Source: an uncultured Eubacteriales bacterium
GTDB lineage: Bacteria > Bacillota_I > Bacilli_A > RF39 > UBA660
Length of the DNA: 64,000 bases
Direction of reading: 5' to 3'
NCBI GenBank assembly: GCA_905211265.1
Contig: CAJMAC010000004.1
Coordinates: 1-64,000, forward strand
The notes below the pieces were generated by a model. The model saw only the letters and a list, made by a program, of their open reading frames with translations, was not told where the DNA came from and made no database searches. Made by a program: the position numbers and the translations under genes. How positions within the stretch are numbered: position 1 is the stretch's first letter; each line of letters opens with the position of its first letter. Of this stretch, positions 1 to 9,123 are shown piece after piece.

Positions 1-55
1 ATTCAATAAAATGTTCTTTTTCCATAACATGATTTACTTTTACAAGTATTTCATC
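1..55 (-). CDS. Possible superoxide reductase (desulfoferrodoxin-like) fragment, cut by the window edge
   Basis: One minus-strand frame leaving the window reads GDEILVKVNHVMEKEHFIE. It resembles the iron-site segment of superoxide reductase/neelaredoxin proteins (VKVG...HPMEEEHYIEW), where the His of the HPM motif is a metal ligand. The frame meets a stop (TAA, at about 62-64) just upstream and has no ATG, GTG or TTG before the Met at 23-25. A strong GAGGTGAT ribosome-binding-like sequence overlaps its beginning. So either the start is unusual, or this is a frameshifted or decayed copy. What lies before position 1 is not visible. The motif match is what I see; the function is inference. Confidence 0.35.
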
Positions 56-115
56 ACCTCGTTAATGATGTTAACTTTGTAGAATAATCAATTCAAGTTA
101 TTTTTTAATTAAATT

Positions 116-154
116 AAAAAAAACGATTTTTCCTTATAAATTAAGGCTAAATCG
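116..154 (-). terminator. Intrinsic terminator of tRNA-Trp
   Basis: On the minus strand CGATTT and AAATCG pair around an inner CCTT/AAGG stem. Eight T residues (A run at 116-123) follow directly. It lies just downstream of tRNA-Trp. Confidence 0.7.
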
Positions 155-165
155 ATAATTTTCTA

Positions 166-239
166 TGGCAGGGGATAAGTGAATCGAACACTTATCTAAA
201 GTTTTGGAGACTCCTATTTTACCATTAAACTAATCCCCT
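166..239 (-). tRNA. tRNA-Trp (anticodon CCA)
   Basis: The minus strand folds as a complete cloverleaf of 74 nt. Acceptor AGGGGAT pairs with ATCCCCT, the discriminator is G and CCA is encoded (166-168). The T arm is AAGTG/CACTT with loop TTCGATT. The anticodon loop is CTCCAAA, so the anticodon is CCA, decoding UGG only. This supports the standard code, in which UGA is a stop. Confidence 0.95.
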
Positions 240-276
240 AATACATTATTTTTTCTTTTTTTAAAAGACTATATAT

Positions 277-305
277 AATGTATCATATTTCTAATTTTTT
301 TTCAA
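277..305 (-). promoter_or_regulatory. Promoter of tRNA-Trp
   Basis: On the minus strand TTGAAA (300-305) is followed after 17 nt by TACATT (277-282). This is a sigma-A type pair about 40 nt upstream of the tRNA. The -10 box is imperfect. Confidence 0.45.
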
Positions 306-363
306 TAAGTTTTTGTATTTTTTTTAAACATTTTATTATTTTATGTATTTTTTAATTACTTTA

Positions 364-392
364 TAAAAAAGAAGTTCAATTTAATGACTTCT
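364..392 (-). terminator. Terminator after the SleB-like gene
   Basis: On the minus strand AGAAGT and ACTTCT form a stem followed by TTTTTT. It begins just after the SleB-like stop codon. Confidence 0.65.
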
Positions 393-403
393 AAATAATT
401 AGA

Positions 404-829
404 TTAATATATTTTTTTACATATTCCTTTATCAGGATTATAGAAACAATGATTCTTATAACTTCCTGCAAATGATTGATTCCACCATTTATCAACGCAT
501 GTTGTTCCTTTGGCTGGTGCATAAAACCATAAAGCATTTGTAGCGGGATAGTAATATTCCCCACGTAATACTCTATCTGCTAATTCTTTTTCTTTGATTG
601 TAGGATTTCCATAAAATAAACTACTTGAACTTCCAGAAAAACCTCCAGGAGACTGAAATACCATTTGACTTATTGTGTTAATATCTTTAAATGTAAGGCA
701 ATCAGCTAAAACTCTATTTATCCCGACATTACCTACCATAAGCATACCTAAGTCACCTTCTCCTACGGCTTCTGCTCTCATTAATCTAGCTAACAATTCT
801 TTTTCTTTTTCTGTATATTTCACTATCAT
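404..829 (-). CDS. SleB/CwlJ-family cell-wall hydrolase
   Basis: A 141-residue protein matching the Hydrolase_2 domain of SleB and CwlJ, which cut spore cortex peptidoglycan during germination. RAEAVGEG (residues 18-25) holds the expected catalytic Glu20, followed by the GNVGINRV helix. The C-terminal part has the family's ALWFYAP, KWW and HCFY blocks. There is no signal peptide and no peptidoglycan-binding domain, so it is built like CwlJ rather than full SleB. The ATG is preceded by AGAGGTAT. It lies 51 nt downstream of the LysM amidase on the same strand, probably in one operon. With spo0A in the window, a sporulation or germination role is plausible but inferred. Confidence 0.85.
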   Translation of the reverse strand: MIVKYTEKEKELLARLMRAEAVGEGDLGMLMVGNVGINRVLADCLTFKDINTISQMVFQSPGGFSGSSSSLFYGNPTIKEKELADRVLRGEYYYPATNALWFYAPAKGTTCVDKWWNQSFAGSYKNHCFYNPDKGICKKIY

Positions 830-880
830 ATTTATACCTCTATGATAATATATGTTTTAAAATAGACTATATTTACTAAT

Positions 881-2437
881 TTATTCTATTATTAGTATTT
901 GACCTATGGAAAGCATATTTGATGGGAGATTATTTAATTTTTTTAAATTATCTACAGTAGTATTAAATTCTTTTGCTATAGAATATAGAGAATCTCCACT
1001 TTTTACAATGTAAGTTCTTTCATTTGTTGAAGTTGTTGGTATTTTTATTGTTTGCCCTATTGATAATAAATTTGATGTTAAATTATTTAATTCTTTTATG
1101 CTGTCTACGGTTATATTATATTTTTTAGCAATTTTATATAGGGAATCCCCTGAAACTACTTTGTAATTGAAATAGTTTGGTTCTGGTACTTCTTCGCTTA
1201 TTATTGTAGTTGGTATTGTTAATACTTGCCCTATTGATAATAGGTCATTCGTTAGATTATTAGCTTTTTTTATAGCATCTATGGTTGTATTATACTTTGT
1301 TGCTATTTTATATAGCGAGTCTCCACTTTGTACTGTATATGTTATATTTGTAGGTTCTTGGGATGGTTCATCTATATCCGCTGGTTTTGGTAATTTTAAT
1401 ATTTGTCCTATTGATAAGGTATTTGATATTAAGTTATTTAATTTTTTTAGAATATCTACTGTTGTATTAAATTCTTGCGCTATACTATATAAACTATCGC
1501 CCTTTTTTACTGTATATGTTTCAGGTTCACTTATTGGAGAAGGTATTTTTAATAATTGTCCTACACTTAATGTATTTGATGAAAGATTATTTAAATTTTT
1601 TAATTGATCTACGGTAATGTTATAGTCTTGTGCTATTTTATATAGGGTATCACCACTTTTTACAACATAGATATTTTCTTCATCATCAATTACTACTTGA
1701 CTAGGTATTTTTAATACTTGCCCTATTGATAAAGTATTTGATGTTAAGTTATTTAATCTTTTTAATTCATCTACAGTAGTATTTAGTTTTCTTGCTATAC
1801 TATATAGGCTATCTCCTTTTTGTACTACATAAGTATTGCTGATATAACCTTCAGGTGGTATGTATTTTAATCCCTTGTAATCCATTACTGACCTAATTAC
1901 TGCTTCTGCTAAACGTTGATAATTTTCATTTAAAAATTCTACATTTTCTGGTTTATCATCTATGAACCCATATTCTACTATTAAAGGTTCTGTAACACCT
2001 GTGTTTCTATGTATAAAGTAATAATCTTTACTTGTATCAGATGGTAAGCGTCTTTGATAATATTTTCTTGTTGTTTGACCTTCTGCTCCTAGGGATTCTA
2101 GAATTTTTTTAGCAAGGGTATCTTTGTTTCTTAGGGCATAAATTACCTCAGCACCGGTACCACCCCCTGCATTCAAGTGATTAGATATTACAATTACATC
2201 TTTATTGTTACCAAACTCTGATAATATTTTACTTGTTCTTTCTGTTGGTGATAAAGTTATATCACTATTCCTTGTTAATGCTACTGGTACACCTAATTCT
2301 TTAAATCTATCATACATATATTCAGATATTAATAATGTGTAATCTTTTTCTAACATATCATTTCCTGTTGCACCGGAATCGGTTCCACCATGTCCTGGGT
2401 CTATTATAATACCAGTTAATTTTCTTATATCATCCAT
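881..2437 (-). CDS. N-acetylmuramoyl-L-alanine amidase (Amidase_3) with six LysM repeats
   Basis: Cuts the bond between muramic acid and the stem peptide of peptidoglycan. The N-terminal Amidase_3 domain shows the zinc motif DPGHGG, a following Glu, SNHLNAGG and the catalytic VEYGF segment (His19, Glu33, His90 and Glu158, counted from a GTG three codons upstream). From about residue 205 to the end come six LysM repeats of the type YxVxxGDSLYxIA...LSIGQxLxIP, which bind glycan chains. I chose the ATG at 2435-2437 because AGGAG lies 8-9 nt before it; the GTG at 2444-2446 would overlap that site. No signal peptide is visible, which fits mother-cell or lysis-dependent release. It is likely cotranscribed with the SleB-like gene. 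Confidence 0.9.
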   Translation of the reverse strand: MDDIRKLTGIIIDPGHGGTDSGATGNDMLEKDYTLLISEYMYDRFKELGVPVALTRNSDITLSPTERTSKILSEFGNNKDVIVISNHLNAGGGTGAEVIYALRNKDTLAKKILESLGAEGQTTRKYYQRRLPSDTSKDYYFIHRNTGVTEPLIVEYGFIDDKPENVEFLNENYQRLAEAVIRSVMDYKGLKYIPPEGYISNTYVVQKGDSLYSIARKLNTTVDELKRLNNLTSNTLSIGQVLKIPSQVVIDDEENIYVVKSGDTLYKIAQDYNITVDQLKNLNNLSSNTLSVGQLLKIPSPISEPETYTVKKGDSLYSIAQEFNTTVDILKKLNNLISNTLSIGQILKLPKPADIDEPSQEPTNITYTVQSGDSLYKIATKYNTTIDAIKKANNLTNDLLSIGQVLTIPTTIISEEVPEPNYFNYKVVSGDSLYKIAKKYNITVDSIKELNNLTSNLLSIGQTIKIPTTSTNERTYIVKSGDSLYSIAKEFNTTVDNLKKLNNLPSNMLSIGQILIIE

Positions 2438-2499
2438 TGATATCACTCCTCATAATAATTTATGAAAGATATGTAAAAATGGTTAAATATAATTATTTT

Positions 2500-3126
2500 T
2501 TATTCTCCTTTGGCTACATATAAGTATTTATCTTCTTTTATTATAGTTAATTTATAAGTTGTTGGATAAGATAAATCTTTTTCGTAAGAGATGCTTACTT
2601 CGACTAAATAACCTTTATATTCTTTATTATTATAATTAAATGTTGTTTCTTTTACCAAATCAATATTTACTTCATTTACTATTGGTAATTCTTGTACTCT
2701 ATCATTATATATATTACTTAATATATTTGAATATAATCCTGTTTGATTTATTTTTATGAAGTCTTCTCTAAAATCTGGATAAATAAATTGTAATCCTCCA
2801 ATATCTGATGAAGTTACTTTATTATCTAAAGTAAATACATCTGTAACAAATAATTTTGCTACTATTTTAGCATATTCTTCATAATCTACTTCATCTTTAT
2901 TAGTAATATCTTTTAGTTCTTTATATAGACTTTTATAATAGTCTGTGGCATCTTCTTCTAGATAATATCCATATTTATCAATTACATCTACTTTTTTTGC
3001 TTCTTTAACATCTTGTTCTTGATTATCTTTTTTTGTTGTTAATGATAATATTATTACTACAATTGTTAGGATAACTAAAGTAGATAAGATTATTAATACT
3101 AATTTGTTTTTCTTTTTATTCTTCAT
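2500..3126 (-). CDS. Membrane-anchored protein of unknown function
   Basis: A 208-residue protein I do not recognise. It has a short Lys-rich N terminus, one hydrophobic helix (about residues 9-29) and an acidic, Lys/Glu/Tyr-rich remainder with no cysteine. This predicts a single-pass protein with its main domain outside the cell. The end of the domain looks like beta strands (NYNNKEYKGYLVEVSISY, then YKLTIIKEDKYLYVAKGE). It lies 62 nt upstream of the amidase on the same strand and downstream of the ABC transporter terminator, so it may head the amidase/SleB transcription unit. Confidence 0.6.
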   Translation of the reverse strand: MKNKKKNKLVLIILSTLVILTIVVIILSLTTKKDNQEQDVKEAKKVDVIDKYGYYLEEDATDYYKSLYKELKDITNKDEVDYEEYAKIVAKLFVTDVFTLDNKVTSSDIGGLQFIYPDFREDFIKINQTGLYSNILSNIYNDRVQELPIVNEVNIDLVKETTFNYNNKEYKGYLVEVSISYEKDLSYPTTYKLTIIKEDKYLYVAKGE

Positions 3127-3184
3127 TTAATCACTCTTTCTATATATATTTTATCATATTTTTTTACTTATATATAATTTTTTT

Positions 3185-3213
3185 AAAAAAACTAATATAT
3201 TTTCTATATTAGT
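3185..3213 (-). terminator. Terminator after the ABC transporter gene
   Basis: On the minus strand ACTAATATA pairs with TATATTAGT, followed by a run of T, a few bases after the ABC gene stop. Confidence 0.75.
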
Positions 3214-3219
3214 AATTTT

Positions 3220-5769
3220 TTATTCTGTTCTAAGTGCTTCGACTGGATCTTTTTTACTTGCTATTTTACTTGGGATAAGTCCAGCGATTAATGTTAATGA
3301 TACACTTATTATTACAAGTATTATTGCTCCAAGTAAAGGTAGGGATGCTACGCTTAGTCCTACTAAATGTTTTAATACAATATTAATTATAACATTTAGT
3401 ATTAAGGTAACTACAATACCTATTGTACCTGATACTAATCCTATTATCATTGTTTCAGCATTAAATACTCTTGATACATCTTTTTTACTTGCACCGATTG
3501 CTCTTAGTATTCCTATTTCTTTTGTTCTTTCTAATACAGAAATATAAGTTATTATTCCTATCATTATTGATGATACTACTAAACTAATTGCTACAAAGGC
3601 TATAAGTACATAACTAATAACATTTACTATTGAAGTTACTGAACTCATCATAAGTCCAACAATATCAGTATAGTTAATTACTTTATCTAATTCATTATTA
3701 TCTGTTTTTTTCTTATTATAGTCTTCAATTATATTACTTATTGTTTCTTTTGATTCAAAATCTTTTGGATAAATATTAATACTACTTGGATAATCTTTAT
3801 CTACTATTCCTAATTCACTTATTACATTATCATAAGTATTATTTTCCATACTAGTCATTAGACTAATTAATTCTTCTTGGGATAATGATGATATATAGTA
3901 TTTTTGTTCAGTAGTTAAGTTATTGATATCAAATTTGCTAGAAAAATCCATTCCTGTTAGAACATTTATTTCTTTATTGTTTAATTGTTCTTTTGCTATA
4001 TCAGTTTCTAGTGTTTTATCTATTGCATAATCTACTAAACTTCTTGTATAACCTATATTACCATATACTTTATTTGACATTCTTTCTTCATTTGGTTTAA
4101 TTATTCCTACTATTTTTAAATCTATGCCATTATCTATTAATGATTTTATGTAATTATCATCACTTTGTTTATCTATATAGACATTACCACTTTTTTGATA
4201 ATATGATGTTGATAAGACTAATTTTAATTTTAAATCTAATAGTTCGTTATAATCATAAGATGTTGCTTCAGAATTGAATTCTGTTTTATTTCCTCTGAAT
4301 ATTTCTTTGATTGCTTCTTTCAATGGTTCAGTATTTAAGACTCCTAATGAGTATAATGTATAGTCACTTATTTCGTTGTTTTCATCCACTATTAAAACTA
4401 CTTCATTATATTCAGTCGGCCATTTACCTGATACTAAATTGTATTGGTCTTTTAGTAAGTCTTCGTTATCTAATAGTTGTTTAAATACTTCAGTTTGACT
4501 ATATGTTGCAGAATCTCCATAATTTGTATTTCCCATCATTTCACTTAATCCAACATTATCAAATATTTCGTTTGGATTTACTTTTACTATACCATTGGAG
4601 TAATCTGCATTATATACATTTAGTGTTATGTTATAACCATATTCAATTGAATTTGTATATTCTGATAGATGTTCTTCTTCGATAAATTTTTTGAATTCAT
4701 GTAAATCATTTGATTGAACTTGGTTAGCCATTGTTTCTACTACATTATTCATAATGTTATTGGTATATATTTTATCAAATGGATGTTCTTTTTTATCATT
4801 CATTCCCATCATTGATACCATAATGCTTGACATATCAATATTTTGTTTATAAATTGATATTGGATATGTACTTAATGTATCTTCTTCAATAGAATTGATA
4901 TAATTTTGAACACCGTTTGATAGTGATAAGATTAATGCTATTCCTATAATACCAATTGAACCTGCAAATGATGTTAGAAATGTTCTACCTTTTTTGGTCA
5001 TTAAGTTATTTAATGATAACGATAAGGCTGTTTTTATTGACATTGATTTTTTACCTTTGGTAGTAAATTCTTGTTCTTCTTTTTTCTTTGATTCATATGG
5101 TTTAGAATCTGATACCATATTTCCATCAAGTAATTTTATTATTCTTGTGGAATATTCTTTTGCTAAATCAGGATTATGTGTTACCATTATAATTAATTTA
5201 TCTTTAGAAATAGATTTTAATAGTTCCATTATTTGGACACTTGTTTTAGAATCTAGGGCTCCGGTTGGTTCGTCTGCTAATATGATATCTGGTTCATTTA
5301 CTAATGCTCTTGCTATTGCTACACGTTGCATTTGTCCACCAGATAATTGGTTTGGCTTTTTATTAATTTGCTCTTTTAATCCTACTTCTTCTAAGGCTTT
5401 TTTGGCTCTTTTCTTTCTTTCTGTTGCACTTACACCAGATAAGGTTAAGGCTAATTCAACATTTGCTAGGACACTTTGATGTGGTATTAAGTTATAACTT
5501 TGGAAAACAAATCCTACATTATGATTTCTATATGTATCCCAGTCACTATCTTTAAATTTTTTAGTGCTTTTACCATTTATTATTAAATCTCCTTTGGTGT
5601 AGTCATCTAATCCACCAATTATATTAAGTAATGTTGTTTTTCCGCATCCTGATGGTCCTAGAATTGATACAAATTCATGCTTTCTAAAAGTAATATCTAT
5701 TCCTTTTAAAGCACTTACTTTGGTATCTGATGATATATAATCTTTTTTTATATTTTTAAGTTCTAACAT
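3220..5769 (-). CDS. MacB-like ABC transporter, ATPase fused to FtsX-type permease
   Basis: An 849-residue single-chain ABC exporter of the MacB/LolD-FtsX superfamily. The N-terminal ATPase (about 1-225) has Walker A GPSGCGKT (38-45), signature LSGGQ, Walker B IILADEP and the H-loop VTHN. A charged linker leads to a first membrane helix near 265-285. A large external domain (about 290-715) follows, then three helices in the last 130 residues around the conserved ERTKEIGILRAIGAS element of FtsX permeases. Such proteins move or extract lipids, lipoproteins or peptides without a classic pore; the substrate here is unknown. A strong AAGGAGGG precedes the ATG. It is followed by its own terminator. 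Confidence 0.88.
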   Translation of the reverse strand: MLELKNIKKDYISSDTKVSALKGIDITFRKHEFVSILGPSGCGKTTLLNIIGGLDDYTKGDLIINGKSTKKFKDSDWDTYRNHNVGFVFQSYNLIPHQSVLANVELALTLSGVSATERKKRAKKALEEVGLKEQINKKPNQLSGGQMQRVAIARALVNEPDIILADEPTGALDSKTSVQIMELLKSISKDKLIIMVTHNPDLAKEYSTRIIKLLDGNMVSDSKPYESKKKEEQEFTTKGKKSMSIKTALSLSLNNLMTKKGRTFLTSFAGSIGIIGIALILSLSNGVQNYINSIEEDTLSTYPISIYKQNIDMSSIMVSMMGMNDKKEHPFDKIYTNNIMNNVVETMANQVQSNDLHEFKKFIEEEHLSEYTNSIEYGYNITLNVYNADYSNGIVKVNPNEIFDNVGLSEMMGNTNYGDSATYSQTEVFKQLLDNEDLLKDQYNLVSGKWPTEYNEVVLIVDENNEISDYTLYSLGVLNTEPLKEAIKEIFRGNKTEFNSEATSYDYNELLDLKLKLVLSTSYYQKSGNVYIDKQSDDNYIKSLIDNGIDLKIVGIIKPNEERMSNKVYGNIGYTRSLVDYAIDKTLETDIAKEQLNNKEINVLTGMDFSSKFDINNLTTEQKYYISSLSQEELISLMTSMENNTYDNVISELGIVDKDYPSSINIYPKDFESKETISNIIEDYNKKKTDNNELDKVINYTDIVGLMMSSVTSIVNVISYVLIAFVAISLVVSSIMIGIITYISVLERTKEIGILRAIGASKKDVSRVFNAETMIIGLVSGTIGIVVTLILNVIINIVLKHLVGLSVASLPLLGAIILVIISVSLTLIAGLIPSKIASKKDPVEALRTE

Positions 5770-5830
5770 ATTGCCCTCCTTATTTTATATCATACTTTTC
5801 ATTATATGTATTTGAATAATTAAAAATTTG

Positions 5831-6325
5831 CTACTTTTCATCTTCTTTATCATCAATAAGTTTTAATATTTTCTTTTGATTTGATAAAATAAGTTCCATT
5901 TTGTCATGAAGTTCTTCTAATATTAATTCACTTTTTAAATCTGTTCTATAATCATTTCTACTTCTTTCACTATCTTTTTTGCTTTGTCTATTTTGACTCA
6001 TCATTATTATTGGTGCTTGAAATGCTGCTAGACATGATAAAACTAAATTAAGTAAGATAAATGGATATGCATCTAATTCTATTATTTTTGTTGAATTTAG
6101 AAATATCCATAATACTAAGCAAATAGTAAATATAATTATAAATATCCAACTACCTGCTATTTCTGTGAATTTATCTGCTAATTTATCTCCTTTGGATAAT
6201 TTTTCTTTGTCAGGATCTATTGCAATAGATTGATCAATTAACATTTCTAATAATTCTTCTTCATTTCCTTCAATGTTATTATTTTTTAATAATTTTTTTA
6301 CTAATTCTTTTTTTGATGTTGCCAT
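5831..6325 (-). CDS. DUF1003 family membrane protein
   Basis: A 164-residue protein. The segment from GSWIFIIIFTICLVLWIFLN through LSCLAAFQAPIIMMSQNRQ is the hallmark of DUF1003: two membrane helices (about 58-78 and 88-108), then a conserved cytoplasmic NRQ...R..R.DY..(L)K stretch. Function is unknown in the family. The acidic N terminus and the charged helical C terminus are cytoplasmic in prediction. It lies about 60 nt upstream of the ABC transporter on the same strand. Confidence 0.8.
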   Translation of the reverse strand: MATSKKELVKKLLKNNNIEGNEEELLEMLIDQSIAIDPDKEKLSKGDKLADKFTEIAGSWIFIIIFTICLVLWIFLNSTKIIELDAYPFILLNLVLSCLAAFQAPIIMMSQNRQSKKDSERSRNDYRTDLKSELILEELHDKMELILSNQKKILKLIDDKEDEK

Positions 6326-6417
6326 GTAAAATCCTCCATTCCCTACTAATTAATTATACTATTAATTTTGGATTTTTTAAAGAGAAAAATAAAAAAACAT
6401 ATGATAAACATACAATT

Positions 6418-7113
6418 TTAACTATTACAACTTGTACATATATTGTCATTTGATTTAGTTATAATATCATTTAATTTATTTTTTAAGTTATTTACGCTTT
6501 CTTCATTCCAGTATTCTTGTGGTGTTTCAAATCCTTTTGTATCATAAGATGTTTCATCATCAAATCCTACGATTTCACCTTTATTTACTCCAATTACTGC
6601 TGGTACATATATTTTTTTATTTCCTTCTTCATCATATTGTAAATAATCTCCGATTAATGAAACTATTTTTTTATAGGTATCGGTATTATTTTTTCTATCT
6701 TCTAAGATATTGTAATAATATATTTTTTCTATTCCTATATCTTTTGCTACTTCATTTAAGTATACTACATATCTTTGACACCAAGGACATTCTGGAAATC
6801 CTAACATTACTACTCCTGTGCCATGTTCTAATATTTTAATAATTTCTTCAGAGTTTTTATAAACAAATATATTATCTTTTGTTAGTTCTGTGTATTCTTC
6901 AGAAAATTTAACTGAATCAGAAACTGGCTTTTTAACTAGATAAGTTATTAAATAAATTAATAATACTATAATAACTAATCCTAATATTACTAAAATATAT
7001 GCTGTTTTTAATAATCCTTTTGATTCTTCAATATTCTCTTCTTTATTTGAAACTACTTTTTCTTCTTTTGTTTTATTATCTTTTGCTATTTTATTATTTT
7101 CTTTCTTTGACAT
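6418..7113 (-). CDS. Membrane-anchored thioredoxin-like protein (CPWC motif)
   Basis: A 231-residue protein with a charged cytoplasmic N terminus (about 1-33), one membrane helix (about 34-60) and a thioredoxin-fold domain outside. The active-site motif is GFPECPWCQR, a CxxC pair typical of thiol-disulfide exchange. The C terminus ends in CTSCNS, a second nearby cysteine pair that could exchange with or bind metal beside the first. Related small proteins are annotated as thioredoxin or bacteriocin-transport accessory proteins; a redox role at the membrane is the safest statement. Transcription seems independent of the DUF1003 gene, with 92 nt of AT-rich sequence between. Confidence 0.72.
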   Translation of the reverse strand: MSKKENNKIAKDNKTKEEKVVSNKEENIEESKGLLKTAYILVILGLVIIVLLIYLITYLVKKPVSDSVKFSEEYTELTKDNIFVYKNSEEIIKILEHGTGVVMLGFPECPWCQRYVVYLNEVAKDIGIEKIYYYNILEDRKNNTDTYKKIVSLIGDYLQYDEEGNKKIYVPAVIGVNKGEIVGFDDETSYDTKGFETPQEYWNEESVNNLKNKLNDIITKSNDNICTSCNS

Positions 7114-7199
7114 AATATTACCTCCAAGTATAATTTTACTATAAAAATTAAAAAAAGAGAATAAACTTGTAATTAAATTAACTAAACTTTGAGTTTACT

Positions 7200-7928
7200 T
7201 TAATTATTACATTTATTTTCTAATTCTAATGGTATATTATAAGTGACTATTTTATTATCTATATTCAAGGCATTTACTCTTAAATATAAGTTATTACATG
7301 TTGCATTATTACATGAACAGTCATAACTATCTATATTAAATTCTATATTAGATAATAATTCATTTATTGATTTTGCATTACTTTTATCATAATTATCATA
7401 AGATAATATTTTTCCTTCTTCATAGATTATTTTTTCTATACTGTTATTTTTTTCATATAATATACATTCTACATCTAAATATTCTTTTTTTTCTTCTTCA
7501 GAGCATTCTATTTTAGAGATGTAGATTGATTTTTTATTTTTATTATATGCAATTACTCCTTTTACTCCAAAGCAAGAGTTTTCTGAGGTTATTGGTTTAA
7601 AATTAAAAGTACTTTTATCATCTTTATTATATATAATAGCTAATAAGATAATTAATATTAATAGGATTATAATACCTAATACTAGATATTTCTTTTTATT
7701 TTTTTTTGGCTCTTTTTTATTATCTTCACCATTTATTATTTCTTTTATATCAACATTAAATATTTCACTAAGTTTATTTAATTGTTCTATATCAGGTATT
7801 CCTCTTCCGTTTTCCCATTTACTTACTGCTTGTGATGTAATTGATAATTTATCTGCTAAATCTTTTTGGGTTAAATTATTTTTTATTCTTAGTTCATATA
7901 TGTATTTACCAATTTTTTCTTGATTCAT
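7200..7928 (-). CDS. XRE-family HTH regulator with a membrane anchor
   Basis: A 242-residue protein. Residues about 5-62 are a Cro/CI-type helix-turn-helix (NLTQKDLADKLSITSQAVSKWENGRG), a very clear DNA-binding signature. After a Lys-rich linker there is one membrane helix (about 78-98) and an outward-facing domain of about 140 residues with cysteines (CSCNNATC). This one-piece layout suggests a membrane-tethered regulator that senses an external or membrane signal. Targets are unknown; its divergently or adjacently placed neighbours are candidates. The gene starts with ATG after AAGAGTTGTGAT, a weak ribosome-binding site. Confidence 0.82.
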   Translation of the reverse strand: MNQEKIGKYIYELRIKNNLTQKDLADKLSITSQAVSKWENGRGIPDIEQLNKLSEIFNVDIKEIINGEDNKKEPKKNKKKYLVLGIIILLILIILLAIIYNKDDKSTFNFKPITSENSCFGVKGVIAYNKNKKSIYISKIECSEEEKKEYLDVECILYEKNNSIEKIIYEEGKILSYDNYDKSNAKSINELLSNIEFNIDSYDCSCNNATCNNLYLRVNALNIDNKIVTYNIPLELENKCNN

Positions 7929-7985
7929 AATATCACAACTCTTTCGTATAAATATTATATCATTTATAGTTGAATAAGTAAATTA

Positions 7986-8708
7986 TTATTTTAGTTTACT
8001 ATCTCCAGTAGTGTAATCTATTTCTATGCCTTCTTGTACATTGTAAATAAATACATTAAATTTTATTCCTTCGCCATTATCTTCGACTGAATATGCTTCA
8101 ATTTCTACTCCTGTTGCTAATAAATTACTATCTTTAAATACTGGTGTTACTCTATATAATACATGATTATTTGTTTTTTTGACATAGTCTACTACTTTGT
8201 TTTCATATTCTAACATAGTTCCTATATTCATTTGTCTTGTACATGTAATTAGATTTTTTTCATTATCGTTTTCACCAGTTAATTGATATCCAATTAAGTG
8301 ACATCTATTATATAAATATTTTCCATTTACTATATCATATTTTATTGTATGCCATCCTGTTGGTTTAATCATTCCTATTGATCCTCTTTCAATTGTAGGC
8401 ATTGTATCTATTCCAACATTGGCATATGCTACTCCACATCTACCTAACAAATCTAAATCACTATATTTTTCAAATGATTTTAAAGTATAATCTTCTTCAG
8501 TAAAATATGGCTCATTATTGTTTATAATTATGTATTCTTTATCTGTATATTCAGGAATATTTTCTATTGAATAAGCATATGTATAATTTATTGGAATTAT
8601 TTTTGATATATAATTATTTATTTCTGTACTATTTTTTGAATATATAAAGGCACAAAATAATATTAAAAATGATACTCCCATTCTTAGTTTTCTACTTTTT
8701 TTATTCAT
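7986..8708 (-). CDS. Secreted or membrane-anchored DNA/RNA non-specific endonuclease
   Basis: A 240-residue protein with an N-terminal hydrophobic helix (about 10-26), a signal anchor or signal peptide. The core NRCHLIGYQLTGENDNEKNL (from residue 135) is the Firmicutes version of the DRGH beta-beta-alpha-metal nuclease motif: His137 is the expected general base and Asn151/Glu150 lie in the metal-binding stretch. The family includes streptococcal EndA and degrades DNA and RNA outside the cell, for nutrition, competence or biofilm turnover. Length fits. It reads away from the tRNA cluster. Confidence 0.82.
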   Translation of the reverse strand: MNKKSRKLRMGVSFLILFCAFIYSKNSTEINNYISKIIPINYTYAYSIENIPEYTDKEYIIINNNEPYFTEEDYTLKSFEKYSDLDLLGRCGVAYANVGIDTMPTIERGSIGMIKPTGWHTIKYDIVNGKYLYNRCHLIGYQLTGENDNEKNLITCTRQMNIGTMLEYENKVVDYVKKTNNHVLYRVTPVFKDSNLLATGVEIEAYSVEDNGEGIKFNVFIYNVQEGIEIDYTTGDSKLK

Positions 8709-8842
8709 TTTACTACCTACTTTCTATATAAATAATTATATCATAATTAAAAAGAATTAGAAATATTTTAGAAAAAATTAATATATTTTGTAATTTTATG
8801 TCTATTTTTAATAAAAATTATATGTTTTTTATTAAAAAAGTA

Positions 8843-8870
8843 TTGAAATTATTTAAAACTATGATATAAT
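8843..8870 (+). promoter_or_regulatory. Promoter of tRNA-Lys
   Basis: TTGAAA (8843-8848), a 16-nt spacer and TATAAT (8865-8870) with an upstream TG (extended -10). It sits about 20 nt before the tRNA. Confidence 0.75.
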
Positions 8871-8890
8871 TAAATAGCAATTTGATTTTT

Positions 8891-8966
8891 GTCTCCTTAG
8901 CTCAGTTGGTAGAGCAACTGACTCTTAATCAGTGGGTCTAGGGTTCGAATCCCTAAGGGGACACCA
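8891..8966 (+). tRNA. tRNA-Lys (anticodon CTT)
   Basis: A complete 76-nt cloverleaf with encoded CCA. Acceptor GTCTCCT pairs with AGGGGAC, the anticodon stem is ACTGA/TCAGT with loop CTCTTAA, and the T arm is CTAGGGTTCGAATCCCTAA. Anticodon CTT reads AAG. Confidence 0.97.
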
Positions 8967-8992
8967 TTTTTATATTTTTTAGAAAAAAAGGC

Positions 8993-9021
8993 TTGTCAAT
9001 TCATTATATATATGATATAAT
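8993..9021 (+). promoter_or_regulatory. Second promoter, before tRNA-Ile
   Basis: TTGTCA (8993-8998), a 17-nt spacer and TATAAT (9016-9021) with an extended TG. The cluster therefore has an internal start for Ile and Glu in addition to the tRNA-Lys promoter. Confidence 0.7.
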
Positions 9022-9040
9022 GAATGAGCAAACAAAAAAT

Positions 9041-9117
<77 letters not shown>

Positions 9118-9123
9118 TTTTTT

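Noticed and set aside
880..1850. A tandem DNA repeat or CRISPR-like array
   Set aside because: The repeats are the six LysM domains of the amidase, spaced by codons in one reading frame; units diverge and there are no spacers of uniform length.
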